Origin: Bombus terrestris
Taxonomy: Eukaryota > Arthropoda > Insecta > Hymenoptera > Apidae
NCBI RefSeq assembly: GCF_910591885.1
Contig: NC_063273.1
Span: 5,394,001-5,458,000 of the forward strand
Reading direction: 5' to 3'
Length of the DNA: 64,000 bases
Shown: piece after piece, positions 34,601 to 43,683 of the stretch
Numbering within the stretch: the stretch's first letter is position 1
Layout: each line of letters opens with the position of its first letter
Made by a program: the position numbers and the translations under genes
Notes under the pieces: model-generated
Told to the model about the DNA's origin: nothing
Database searches by the model: none
The model's input: only the letters and a program-made list of their open reading frames with translations

Positions 34601-36811
34601 GCCGGCTATCGGCCGATCGGAGCCAAGCTCGTCGTTGTCGTCCACGGCAGTCACAATGAGGTCTTAATCACGTCGAGATAGTCCCAACGATAATCGCACG
34701 ATGTTTACGTACCACTCCCGCGTGTAATCACGAAAGTAGGAAATGACTATGCAACGTGCGCGCACGACTTCGCAATGATACTGACCATTAATTATCGCGA
34801 ATATCACGCGAACGTCACGAAGAAGATGCCAGACATTTTGATCCGCGGCCAGCCAATAATTCGCTCGTTAGCGTCCTGCCAATACCGGCGACCGATCGTT
34901 TCCAACGTACAATCGGCCGTAATTAACCCTAATTAAGCTGGCGTCTAATGCACGAAATCATCCATCACGTTACCCCGCCGTGGCTCCAACTCCGCGAACG
35001 TCAATGAGAAACTGTCGCGTCGTCTTAATTATCCACGGACGCCGACCTTCCTCTTCCATCCGCTTATCTCGTTCGTCGTTTCTCTCTTTATCCGCGTGAA
35101 ATCTCATCGATTCATTCCCCTCTAAATGCCACTTAATGCCGATAACGTCGATCGGTTAATCACGTGAACGCGTCTCGCTCCGTCTCGTTCTTTCTCGTCC
35201 TCGTTTTCCAGTCGCACGCTCTTCGCGTCTCCTTGCCGCGATCGCGAGACTTTTGTCTTCTCAGCGGCAAGGCACGGCATTTATTTAGAAGGATAGACTG
35301 CCATATAGTTGAGCCAATATTCGTTCGTTATACCTCGAAAATGACTTTTAACGATGCTTGAATCGGAGCCGAAGCTAAGGATAACGCGACAATGAGAAAG
35401 AGAGAGGGAGACAGAGACGCGTGTCATAAACCAACGGCCAAAACAAATTTCTTGGAAATGTCGACAAGAGCGGAAGAAAAGTGAACGTTATCGGCGACAT
35501 CACGTTGCGTGGCAATCGGGTCGGAAAAGCTCGGATCGCTTCTGAAGAAGTCAACACGAGAAGTCGAAGGATTACGTAGGAAACGAGGTCACGCGTTAGG
35601 GTTAATCTCTGTAGTTGGAGGAGGATCATCAATAGCGTTATTCAAAACATTGAAAGGGAAAGGAAATACAATGATTTTTCTCCTATTTCTCAGCGTTAAC
35701 ATTCTCGAGCTACGAAGAACAAGATCGTGATTGTGATCTAGCATATGCGTAGGACACGAAAGTAGACAAGGTGACTACAAATCGATGGATCGTATATCGC
35801 GTTCGCTCAATTACCATATTATAGGTACTTAGATCGAAACGGGATCCGTACGACACCCGTATAAAAGAATTTCCAAAGCCCCTACGGAAGACGACTGAGA
35901 ACGAAAGCAAACGTTTTGTTGGCGTTATTAACGCCGCATGTAATATGTTTCTGTGTAAGGTAACCTGCGAGTCACGCGCGCTATCGATCGACGACATGGG
36001 CCAATCCTCTGGCAAGCAAGGAAACGAAAGTATGGTTTTTTCACGACAGATATGCATCGCACGACGCTTGATCGCATTAAGATACATCTTATTATCGACT
36101 CGTCGCGATGAAAATCTGTTCAGATCTCCCAGCATCGGAGTAATTTTACGATCGCGAATAGCTCGAGACAGGATCGATTTCGACTTAAATACGAATTTGT
36201 TCGTCTTTGGAAAAATTTATTTTTCTCGGCTAATCCCTTCCACGTGTTGGTTTTCGGCTGTTTTCAGAGATCCGATGGAACTGATGGAGCAACAGCTGGT
36301 GAGGTGCGGTGTGGCGCCGGTCAGATTGTACGAGCATCTCGCGATGTCGTCTCCGGCCGCGGCAGCAGCAGCCGCAGCTGCGGCAGCGGCAGCCGCCGCC
36401 CTCGGTGCTCAGCAACATCAGCAACAACACCATCAACAGTCGCAGCAGCAGCAGCAGCAGCATCAACAACAACAACAGCAACAGCAGTCGCAGCATGAGA
36501 GCTCGGCTCACGCTTTGCCCCCGTGGATCGCTCCGTCGACGGCGCTCCTCTACGGAACCGTCGGCCAAACGCACCCTGGAACTAGGCCGGCGACCGGAAC
36601 GACGTCTCCGTATCCGACCGCGGCGACTACCGCGTCTTTTCCCTACCCCGCGGCCCTGCCCTGGCCCTGGCAACCACCACCTCCCGTCGCCATGATATCG
36701 CGAAGATCTTCTCCTCCCAGCGCGACCGCCGCCTCCCTCAGGTACACCCCGTATCCTCCACCCGCAAGCACCCCACCGCCATTAAGAACCCGTCCATCCA
36801 CCCCCAATTAG
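8998..36811 (+). CDS. mid/H15: Tbx20-family T-box transcription factor (midline/H15), complete, six coding exons
   Basis: This is a nuclear DNA-binding regulator of the Tbx20 subfamily; Drosophila midline and H15 act in segment polarity, ventral appendage fate, heart and nervous system. Exons are 8998-9181, 14098-14491, 20377-20650, 26796-26963, 27201-27277 and 36268-36811. All introns are GT-AG and all phases match, giving 1641 nt and 546 residues. Residues 13-18 (FSIAAI) form an eh1-type repressor motif aligning with the vertebrate Tbx20 N-terminus. Residues about 95-125 are acidic. The T-box spans about 170-360, with LETKELWDKF, MFPTCRVSFSG, WLVAGKADPPAPARLYVHPD, NSMHRYQPRIHLV, TAVTAYQNQL and KIDSNPFAKGFRDSSRLTDF, a pattern specific to Tbx20 rather than Tbx2/3. 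The tail has Ala and Gln runs. The first in-frame ATG (8998) is chosen because the eh1 motif lies just after it; a second Met at 9052 would lose the motif. Assignment to mid versus H15 is not resolved. Confidence 0.95.
9182..14097 (+). other. Intron 1 of the T-box gene
   Basis: The 4916-bp GT-AG intron ends in TTTCAG at 14092-14097. It holds CT-rich runs (about 10809-10885) and a GGT-type run (about 11667-11727) and no recognisable gene. AT-richer sequence at about 10320-10740 could be regulatory, which is only an inference from base composition. Confidence 0.8.
14098..14491 (+). CDS. mid/H15: T-box gene coding exon 2 (acidic linker and T-box start)
   Basis: The acceptor is TTTCAG before 14098 and the donor is GTAAGC at 14492. 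The exon encodes an acidic Glu/Asp-rich linker and then the beginning of the T-box, LETKELWDKFNDLGTEMIITKTG, closely matching Tbx20 proteins. It ends with AG of a split Arg codon completed by A at 20377, reproducing the GRRMFP junction typical of the family. Confidence 0.93.
14664..14740. repeat. GA-rich run near the intron 2 donor
   Basis: Interrupted (GA)n beginning about 170 bp after the exon 2 donor. No function is implied. Confidence 0.8.
17220..17295. repeat. TATC/TA microsatellite
   Basis: CTAT-type tetranucleotide units run into an AT dinucleotide tract within intron 2. It is likely polymorphic. Confidence 0.85.
18933..19652 (-). CDS. Candidate nested gene: 239-residue putative membrane protein, unrecognised
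   Basis: I do not recognise this protein. The frame reads from ATG at 19652 to TAA at 18933, inside intron 2 of the T-box gene and antisense to it. Its composition is protein-like rather than the Arg/Ser/Pro bias of chance frames here. An N-terminal Cys cluster (C13, C17, C24, C28, C42; CX3CX6CX3C) is followed by a helical acidic region, a Gln/Thr/Glu-rich hydrophilic middle (about 125-145), and two hydrophobic segments near the C-terminus (about 192-210 and 217-232), suggesting a tail-anchored or hairpin membrane protein. The sequence before ATG is CAAAGG, an acceptable initiation context. The frame stays open another 43 or so codons upstream without a Met, so an upstream exon is possible. 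No poly(A) signal was noticed close behind the stop. A long chance frame remains the alternative. Confidence 0.45.
   Translation of the reverse strand: MNSSRRADQFTECPGPCNPQNRVCRRTCVENVMSILEELPPCIRSRLRQEDLFSIFANDQELEAAPVADDQLMKSIQNVCSKTARKWKEDSSPTIAARGRSDDGRTMRDQSTDDTSCLPRIKQEETTQTQEEKQIQTTEEIICEVTSRYRSISAGTDSLRQRIQDASILVRSIARRGIRVFPSASSCSCRLINTTIYVVLLLSLAIFARHSTTYQIFLSSQICGILAILSWRFSGTVPL
20377..20650 (+). CDS. mid/H15: T-box gene coding exon 3 (T-box core)
   Basis: The acceptor is TTTCAG at 20371-20376 and the donor is GTAAGA at 20651. It encodes the central T-box, including MFPTCRVSFSG, YAVLMDIVPVDNKRYRYAYH, WLVAGKADPPAPARLYVHPD and VSFEKVKLTNNDMDKHGQ. These match vertebrate Tbx20 almost residue for residue and differ from Tbx1, Tbx2/3 and Brachyury. 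It ends on a complete Gln codon. Confidence 0.97.
21283..21319. repeat. GTC trinucleotide run
   Basis: A (GTC)n tract in intron 3 with one TTC interruption near the end. Confidence 0.85.
22596..22634. repeat. GAAA tetranucleotide run
   Basis: A (GAAA)n tract within a purine-rich stretch of intron 3. Confidence 0.8.
26796..26963 (+). CDS. mid/H15: T-box gene coding exon 4
   Basis: The acceptor is TTTTCAG and the donor is GTGAGT at 26964. The exon is exactly 56 codons, phase 0 at both ends. It encodes IVLNSMHRYQPRIHLVR, a variable loop, and then KTFIFPEAIFTAVTAYQNQL, conserved elements of the T-box involved in DNA contact and dimerisation in solved family structures. Confidence 0.97.
26964..27200 (+). 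other. Intron 4 of the T-box gene
   Basis: A short 237-bp intron, donor GTGAGT, acceptor TTGCAG at 27195-27200. Nothing else was seen in it. Confidence 0.9.
27201..27277 (+). CDS. mid/H15: T-box gene coding exon 5 (T-box end)
   Basis: This 77-nt exon encodes ITKLKIDSNPFAKGFRD and SSRLTDFD, then two bases of a split Arg codon. The donor is GTAGGT at 27278. The minus-strand paralog has an exon of identical length and phase at 60627-60703 with a peptide differing at one residue (D to E), although 14 of the 77 bases differ. Confidence 0.96.
27611..27656. repeat. Hexameric ACTCGC tandem
   Basis: About seven units of the six-base repeat, near the start of intron 5. Confidence 0.85.
28222..28254. 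repeat. Three tandem copies of an 11-bp unit
   Basis: TACCGTGTGTA occurs three times head to tail without a mismatch, in intron 5. Confidence 0.85.
36268..36811 (+). CDS. mid/H15: T-box gene coding exon 6 (C-terminal tail, stop)
   Basis: The acceptor is TTTTCAG at 36261-36267. The first base completes the split Arg codon and the frame runs to TAG at 36809-36811. The encoded tail begins RDPMELMEQQLVRCG, then carries an Ala run and His/Gln runs, a Pro/Trp-containing stretch, and a short SLRYTPYP motif near the end that resembles HHRFSPYH in the paralog. Homopolymer-rich tails are common in insect T-box proteins. Confidence 0.93.
36350..36492 (+). repeat. In-frame Ala- and Gln-coding trinucleotide runs
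   Basis: GCN codons coding for Ala (about 36356-36402) are followed by CAG/CAA/CAT codons coding for Gln and His (about 36412-36492). Codons are mixed rather than pure, so the tract is maintained at protein level as much as by slippage. The length may vary between individuals. Confidence 0.85.
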
Positions 36812-37523
36812 CGATCCACCTCGGACGCTTTTCCTTAACGATATCGACGCGTTCTGCCAGCCTACTCGTTCTGTTGGTCGCGTCAAAACGATTTGGACAG
36901 CCGATGGAAGGTGTGGTAAACGCGGTGCAGCCAAAGAAGAAATCCTCGAGCCAAGGTTTTGCGCGTTGATCGAGGAAACCGCTGCTCTGTTGCGACGCTC
37001 AGAAGCGTTCGCGTAGAGACGTTCTCGCGCGGATGATCGCATGTGCGGGTTTCGTCGATTTGTACAGAACGCTAGGCGTCACGCAGTTCGGTTTCTCGTT
37101 CTCTCGACGTGCGAGGAGGAAGCATCCCGAGATCGTCATCGCTTCGTCCAGTGTTATTTAAGTTAGCTTTAGAGAAACGACCTGTACTTGTTTGCTCTCT
37201 GTGTACGCGTAATATAACCGGTAGACTGTCCGTCTTTAAATTCGGGAAGCTGGAGGGTTCGCGTTGACTGTGCGCCGGAAAAATTCCCCCTTCCTTCCTT
37301 CCTCAATTCCGATCGATTTGTACATAAAATAAGCCGAGTCGAAATATACGCGAAAGGAAGAAAAGCGACGGAGAATGGACAAAGACTCGGCTATAGTTGT
37401 AATATATACCACGATAGTATTAACGCGTGTTTCCTCGAGACGGTGATCTTTGTACATAAAATCTTTTGTGGTAGCGAGTAGCGTAAAACGACGTATTCAC
37501 GATGTAGCACGGATAGAAATAAA
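36812..37523 (+). other. Probable 3' UTR of the plus-strand T-box gene
   Basis: Sequence after the stop becomes AT-richer and contains two perfect Pumilio-type UGUANAUA sites (TGTACATA at 37319-37326 and 37451-37458). The first AATAAA follows at 37518-37523 and a second at 37844-37849. The end is inferred from these signals only. Confidence 0.55.
37518..37523 (+). terminator. Candidate poly(A) signal AATAAA of the plus-strand T-box gene
   Basis: A canonical hexamer about 700 nt after the stop codon, followed by T-rich sequence. A second AATAAA at 37844-37849 is an alternative distal site. Confidence 0.45.
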
Positions 37524-37843
37524 CGAATTTTCATTAACACAGTTTCTTTCATTTTTCCGTTACCAGAGACGAGCCACGTCTCGTCTGTTTCCTTCGGAAC
37601 GACGCGACCGCCGATACACCGCGAGACCGAAAGAACGAACGGATTTTCGTTGGTAAAAACGGATCGTCGGTGTCGAACAGGTCGGAGGAAATTCGTCACG
37701 AAGCGAATGCTGGACGGCGCGGCGCGCAGGCCGACCGTTTCCCGAGGCACGTCGTGGCCTGCTCATCGAGTGGCTCGTCACGCCAGCCAGGCTTCATCGC
37801 ACCTCCAACTGCCGTGTAATTCCGTTATACCTATCTGAAATTA

Positions 37844-37849
37844 AATAAA
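37844..37849 (+). terminator. Alternative distal poly(A) signal AATAAA
   Basis: A canonical hexamer about 1 kb after the stop codon in a locally AT-rich patch. Use of this site rather than 37518 is not decidable from sequence. Confidence 0.3.
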
Positions 37850-40800
37850 TTCATTTCACGGCCTGTCAACGAGCAATTATTTTTAGATGCAGCCACTTTA
37901 AGGCCGATTCGTTCCATGACTAACACCTCGCGACTCACGACTCACGGCCCACGACCCCTCGCCCGAACCCAGAAGCACGTCTCGTCTCGCGTATCGCGTA
38001 TCCCTTGCCTGCCGCGTCCTACCACCGACACGAGAATCGCCACTCACCGGATCGCAAATAACCTTCCGATGCGTCGCTGTCGCTGTGTATCATCGCTATA
38101 ATTTACGCGCACTCTATACATATATCGCCTCAAGGTACGTTTCCTTTCGAAACTTGAAGGCTGGCTGAGAGTAGCGGCCGGTAGTTTAGTGGAGTAGTAG
38201 GTACAGCCAAATTTTTTCGCTGTGGACGATTCGTCGAAAAACACGGTTATCGTCCTTGTTTTTCATTCGCAGCGATCCTGCAAAGCGAACGGTGTCGAGA
38301 TTCGGCTACGCTTGTTACTCGACTCGACTACCGGCCGTGTCTCAAGCATCTTTAAGTATCATCGGTGATTAAACGCGAGATCGCGAGGAAACGCGTACGG
38401 AGGGAAAGAACGGAGCGGACTGCTGAAAGGAGCGTGGCTCGTGGGAAAGCAGATCTCGCTGTTCCGCGTAATCGAAGGAACATCCGGTGAGTGTGCAGCG
38501 GCGTATCGCGCGAAATCATCGGAGGACACGAAGTGTATCGTGTATCGGAGCGGCGCTGGAATCAACGCGTTCGAGCAGGAAGATAAGGAGCGAAAGAAGA
38601 AAAGAAAGGTTTCACCGGGGCGCGAAAGCGATCGTGTGTTGCGTCGTGATGGGTGGAGCGAGGTGAGAGAAACAGAGAGGCGGCTCCCAAGCTTGTAATT
38701 ATGTTGATACGAATGATCTGCGGCTGGCCGCAAACCGACGAAGAGAAGAAGGGAAGAAGGGAGGAAGGGGCGAAGGAGAGAAGAGAAGAGCGAAAAGAAG
38801 AAGCGCGGCAGAAGATGGAGAGCACGGGGTGGCGGAGCACGAGTGGAACGGGAGGTGGAGGAAAAGAAGGAAGAGAAGGATGAGATGGGGGCGGGGAGAT
38901 GAAGCCTCTAGCGGTGTTCACCGGCTGCTCTCTACGTGGCCGTTTATCCCGATCCTCGTCGCTCCTAAACGAAGGAACCCTGTTTCGCGGACCTTGCTTC
39001 TTCAACCACACGAACTCCAGACGGTTCTCTGCGTGTACCGACCATACGCGTTGCTCATCCCCACGCAACGAATAAACGGCCTTTAGGACCGTGGCGAAAC
39101 CAGTTTAAGTAGTTAAGCGTAGATGTAATTGATTTCCATTTTACGAGGCTCTCGGGGAAGACGCTCCACCCGCCACTGCCATCACCACCACCACCATCAC
39201 CACCACCACCACCACCACCAATACCACCTCCGAGTATGCTGCCACCGCTATTGCCGCCGCCGTCCTCATAACCACCCCCACTATCGCGGTCTCTCGTGAA
39301 CCGAGTTTGGCTTTCTCCGTTCGTATCCTTCGAACGCATCGATGCGCGTTATGACGCGTACAGGATTCGATCTCGCCGAATAGAATCGATTTCCCACGCC
39401 TCGTACCGCCTCGGACATCGAACGTCGCAAAATTCTCGGCCCGGCGTTGTTCCATTTTCACGAGGTCGCGTCTCGATGCTCTTCTACTCTCGAGCGTAAA
39501 CCGAAATTGGCCCGTTGCTGGCGCGCCATGGCCCGTACCACGATGTCGCCGTGATGAATTGGGCGAATGAATAATGAATGAGTCACGGGTGCACGAATCC
39601 AGGCAGCAGGCAAGCAGCCATCCAACCATTCAACCGGGCCGAGGACTAGCCCCGAGGATGTCACGGGACGTGGAAAGGATTTTAATGAAATTCAGTGACA
39701 GATGTCCGTCATTCGTAATTCTGCCTCGGATCCGTTCGAATCTTTAATTTACGCCAGCGAACTGCGCTCGCGCGCGCGTCCACGAAAACGCGATGCACAG
39801 AGACGGAGAGTCGATTACTCGCGTGGAAGCGTTCGGAACGCGAGATAAGCGAGTTGGTCGCGCGAGTCAGATCGAGATCGAACGAGCGATGGTAAAGGTT
39901 AACGTACCATTAGGGAGCACTGGCCTTCTTCCTTCGTCCATCAACGATCGACGATTAACGCGACGAAAGGGGCCATCTCGTCTACAGCCTCGCGTTTTCA
40001 CCACGCAACCTCGGTGCACCGCTTTACTCGTCCTACGCCAGCGAGCAAGAGAAGAAAATTCCGAGGCACGACGAGTAGACGCGAAACGACGCGTCGCAAA
40101 AGAAGGAGCGGAAGAAAAAGAAAGGGGCGGCCGTTGCGCGCGGTAACGTAGCAGGGAACGAGAGAAAACGGAGAAAGAGGGTAAGAGAGAGAGAAAGAGA
40201 GGGACTCGCTGGAGAATATGTAAATTAGGAACTCCGTGTGAATGCGGAGATTTATGGCAGCCCGTACACATTTCTGGCCGCAATAAATATCAGTAAGTAG
40301 CGACGCGCGGGACCGTCCGGATCGAGTCCGACGCTCTTTCCAACGAGCTCGCGTATGAGCATACTGTCCCCCCTGCCTCTGTCCCTCTTCTCGCGCCCAT
40401 TAATATCTCGACGATTTCTGAAAACTACGACGGTACGCGCGATGGTCGAACCGAGCTTTCTCCGAATCGACCCACGACTCGATCGAGAAAATTACGAGAC
40501 CGAGCAAACGGCTACGCCAACGGGACGGTAGCAAACACCACGGGAGGAAGAGGAAAGGGAAAACCGGCGAGTCTCCGTGGGTGGCTACCGATTCCTTACC
40601 TTTTTCTTGGTTTCGCCGGCGTACGCGCCTTCCTTCGTCGACGCAAACCTATCGCGTTGCCTCTCTCACGCGCCTCCTATTGCTTCCTCGCGAGTTACGA
40701 TCGTCCCCTCGTTTCGGCGTTTCCGTACTCGATCTCGTTCTCGATCTCGTTCTCGATCCCATTTCAACGGTCATTCATCGAACAGACAAAAGAGAGAGCA

Positions 40801-43670
40801 CGTCGTAACGCGTTTCCTCTTCCTCGACAAATCTTCGATCGAGACGTTGGCCGATGACGAGGCGACGGGGGGAAAAATTGTAAGCAGTCGCGACTATCGA
40901 TAGAAAGGTGGAAACGTTCGATTACAGCGTGGGCGTTAAGAGATTTCACCATGTTTCGATAAGATTTTATTGCTTCCATATTACCGTAAAGTTTACGAGC
41001 TACGATACCACCGAGTTCGTTCTACTCGGAATCATCGGGATGGATACGACGCGCGTCGCGTTGCGCTATAAAAGCGATCACGATTCGCGATCGATTACAA
41101 ATTCACGGTTGTCCGATGCCGTGCAACGATCATCGTCGATCGAATTTGCTTCGACTTCGCCCAGTAAATTTACCGCGAGACGTGTATCACCGTTTTCGTG
41201 AATCGCCGCTCGAGTTTCGACGCCCATAGCCGTACACGAGTACACGCGATCTTTTCACCTTTTTTTCTCTCTTTTTTTTTTTTTTCTCCAACTGGTTAAG
41301 CATCTGCGAGTCGCGAAGAACAAAGGGAAGTCAGTTGTTCGCACGACCGATTAACACGACTCGCGATCACGACTTTGAAAAAAAAAACGTGTACCGGCTT
41401 CTTTCTACTTATCGCTCTACACGTTGTTTTTCAGCGAGTCCTATTTCGCCCGAAATTCGATCCGAAAGGAAACACGCGCGATCGGTCAACTGGAAGAAAA
41501 ACACTCGCGATTCGGTGGACTCGCGCAAAAGCGTAAAAAGAGAGAAGGAAGGAGAGGCGAGAGCGGAGGCAGCACGAGTCGTCACGGGGGAGACGAAGGA
41601 AAAAAGAAGCGAGCCGGAGCTGGTTTTGGGAGGGAAGACGTCGCGGGGAACACGATCTCGAGATCGAGAAGCAGGGCGAGGGGGCGGTTATTATTTACAG
41701 CAGTCCGTAAGGCGTGTCACAATGGCATTGCGGGTTTCCTCTTGAAAGTCCGACAATACGAGCGGGATTTATGGAAGAAACTTTCAACGAAACCGTCAAT
41801 GGCCCACCCTCGCCTACGAGAGATGGTTTACCTAGCATGGGAATGCCTACAAACATTTTCACCATAAATTCTCCTTTTTATCCGCTTCGGCCCTTATTTA
41901 CAGTCGCTCTGACCTAATCCATCCCCACCAAGATGAATCGAGCCACGGATATCTTTTCTACCTGTTACGACCTACGACCTCGACGATGCTTCGTCACCGA
42001 CTCCTCCTTATTAACCTTTCTCGTATTCACCTTTCCCTTTTCCCCATCTTTCCATCTCTTTTCCTCTATTTTCTTCGTTTCTTTGGGAAAAGTCGAAATT
42101 GCACGACTCGTAAAATTCGCGACTCGTGAAGGCCAAGTCTGAGCAACGGCGGTTTCGATTTCGCCGCTACAATTTTTGTCCGATTCGTCGAAATGAAATG
42201 GGAAGTTAATCCGACGATTCACGGGATACAACGCACGAGCCCCGTTCGTTGGTTCGTTTGCTCGGCGATATTAGCCTCTCGGAATCGAATCGATAAGGAA
42301 ACTCACGTGGAAAAGGGAGGCCACCTACGCCGGTAATCCTTGCGGAAGTCCAACCCGGTAAGACGATCTTCTTTCGCTGGGGTTTCGAGAATAATCTCGG
42401 TCGTATCGTAGGCGTTTTACCACGACGCTGTGCGTCTTTCGTCGGATCTGTGAGATCGCCACCCGTGATTTAGATGGACAATTTAGATCGATGGACGCCG
42501 ATCGATATCTTTCCATCGAGCGATCTCCCGCGCACCTCGCGTGACTGCTCTTCCGTCGCGCGCTGAGAAACACGTCGGAAGATATCGTGCCACGGAAATT
42601 GCTAGCCGCTCCTCTTTCAACGACCTCGTCGTTCCGCTAAAAGTCGAACTAAAAGTCAAACTAAAAGAACGATCGACGCCGGATCGTTTCTGCCAAGCTG
42701 TTCGTTTACGTGTACTCGTGTCCCGTAGCGCGAGAGCCGACGCGGAGTCGGACGAAGGAAGCTGCGCATTGTCGAGATCCTCGGGGATCGTTGGGGGATT
42801 GTTGGGACAACGCGCCTGCTGTGCCGAATGTTGACTCTTGACTGCGGTCAACGTGACAAAAACCGCCCCTCGATTCGACACGCATCCTGGGCGCCCCATC
42901 GACCCCCTGGGTGTTCCTCGCGACGATCCCAAGTTCGTTCGACTCGTTTCGTCCCCCCGAACTCCATCAACTTTAACCTAAATCGTCCGATTAGCGTTCT
43001 CGAGTGCGTTCGCTCGTGTAATTCGCGTCCCACCGCATCCTACGATTTCGTAGGATTCTTCGTCGAACGAAAGCTCGACCCTTCGGAACGGTGCTATCGA
43101 TCACGGGAACGTGAAAAGAGATTCGTAGCTGGAGACGAGCGCTTCGGAGACACGACGCATCAGCGTTCTGGACTCGGTGAAACGTGACGGTGCCTAAATT
43201 TCGATGAAACGGGCACGTCCCTGCGGGTACCCATGATTTCTCCGAGCCGAGGCCAAACATCTTTTCAACGTTGGATAAAGCATAGGTCTTCTATTCAGTA
43301 ACGAACCGTTAACTCGACGTAAATGGTCGGGACAACCCTGTCACGGGGCGCGTCTCGTTGTTGTCGCCCGGTAAGGAGGATCTCTATTTAAGAGTTTACA
43401 TCCCGAAAATAGTCTTTTCATGGATAACTTCACGCCACGTTAACGGCATCGACGGGACTCTGCCTCTTTTCTGCCAAGGACAATGTCCATCTTTCGAGCT
43501 GTGAAAACGTTCGTTCAGGGCGTGTTCCCCGTCGATCTGCGAGATTCGCACATCGAATTGGAGACCGCCATCTTTCGTTGTTTTCCAGTTGTACCCAAAC
43601 ATTTGTCGCGCGTTGACCACAACAACGGATTCGTTGAATTATCCATGAATTTTAAATACGTAGAATAATT
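37850..43670. other. Intergenic DNA between convergent T-box genes, left part
   Basis: No gene was recognised. It contains a CCA/CACCAC run (about 39181-39221), short CTCGTT-type repeats near 40725-40755, and an AT-balanced island at about 40195-40295 that could be a conserved non-coding element. A short minus-strand frame (43396-43620) has protein-like composition but no recognisable domain. Confidence 0.6.
39181..39221. repeat. CCA trinucleotide run
   Basis: A (CCA)n tract with CAT interruptions, intergenic. Confidence 0.8.
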
Positions 43671-43683
43671 TGAGACGGTGCAA
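43671..43683. repeat. Target-site duplication, left copy (13 bp)
   Basis: TGAGACGGTGCAA here is repeated exactly at 44506-44518, on the other side of the Jockey-type fragment. It is the expected footprint of target-primed reverse transcription. Confidence 0.9.

Larger units (their letters stand above)
27278..36267 (+). other. Intron 5 of the T-box gene
   Basis: The 8990-bp GT-AG intron is the largest of the gene. It holds a hexameric CACTCG-type tandem (about 27611-27656), an 11-bp unit repeated three times (28222-28254), a GAG run (30541-30568), and a GA run near 32240-32272. A composition-distinct island at about 32930-33130 and TAATTA-rich sequence at about 34660-35000 are candidate regulatory DNA. 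Long Arg/Ser-rich open frames around 30.0-31.0 kb on both strands are judged non-coding. Confidence 0.75.

Noticed and set aside
35945..36267. In-frame upstream extension of the last T-box exon
   Set aside because: The acceptor TTTTCAG at 36261-36267 and the phase of exon 5 place the exon start at 36268. The upstream open frame is intronic and has no family similarity.
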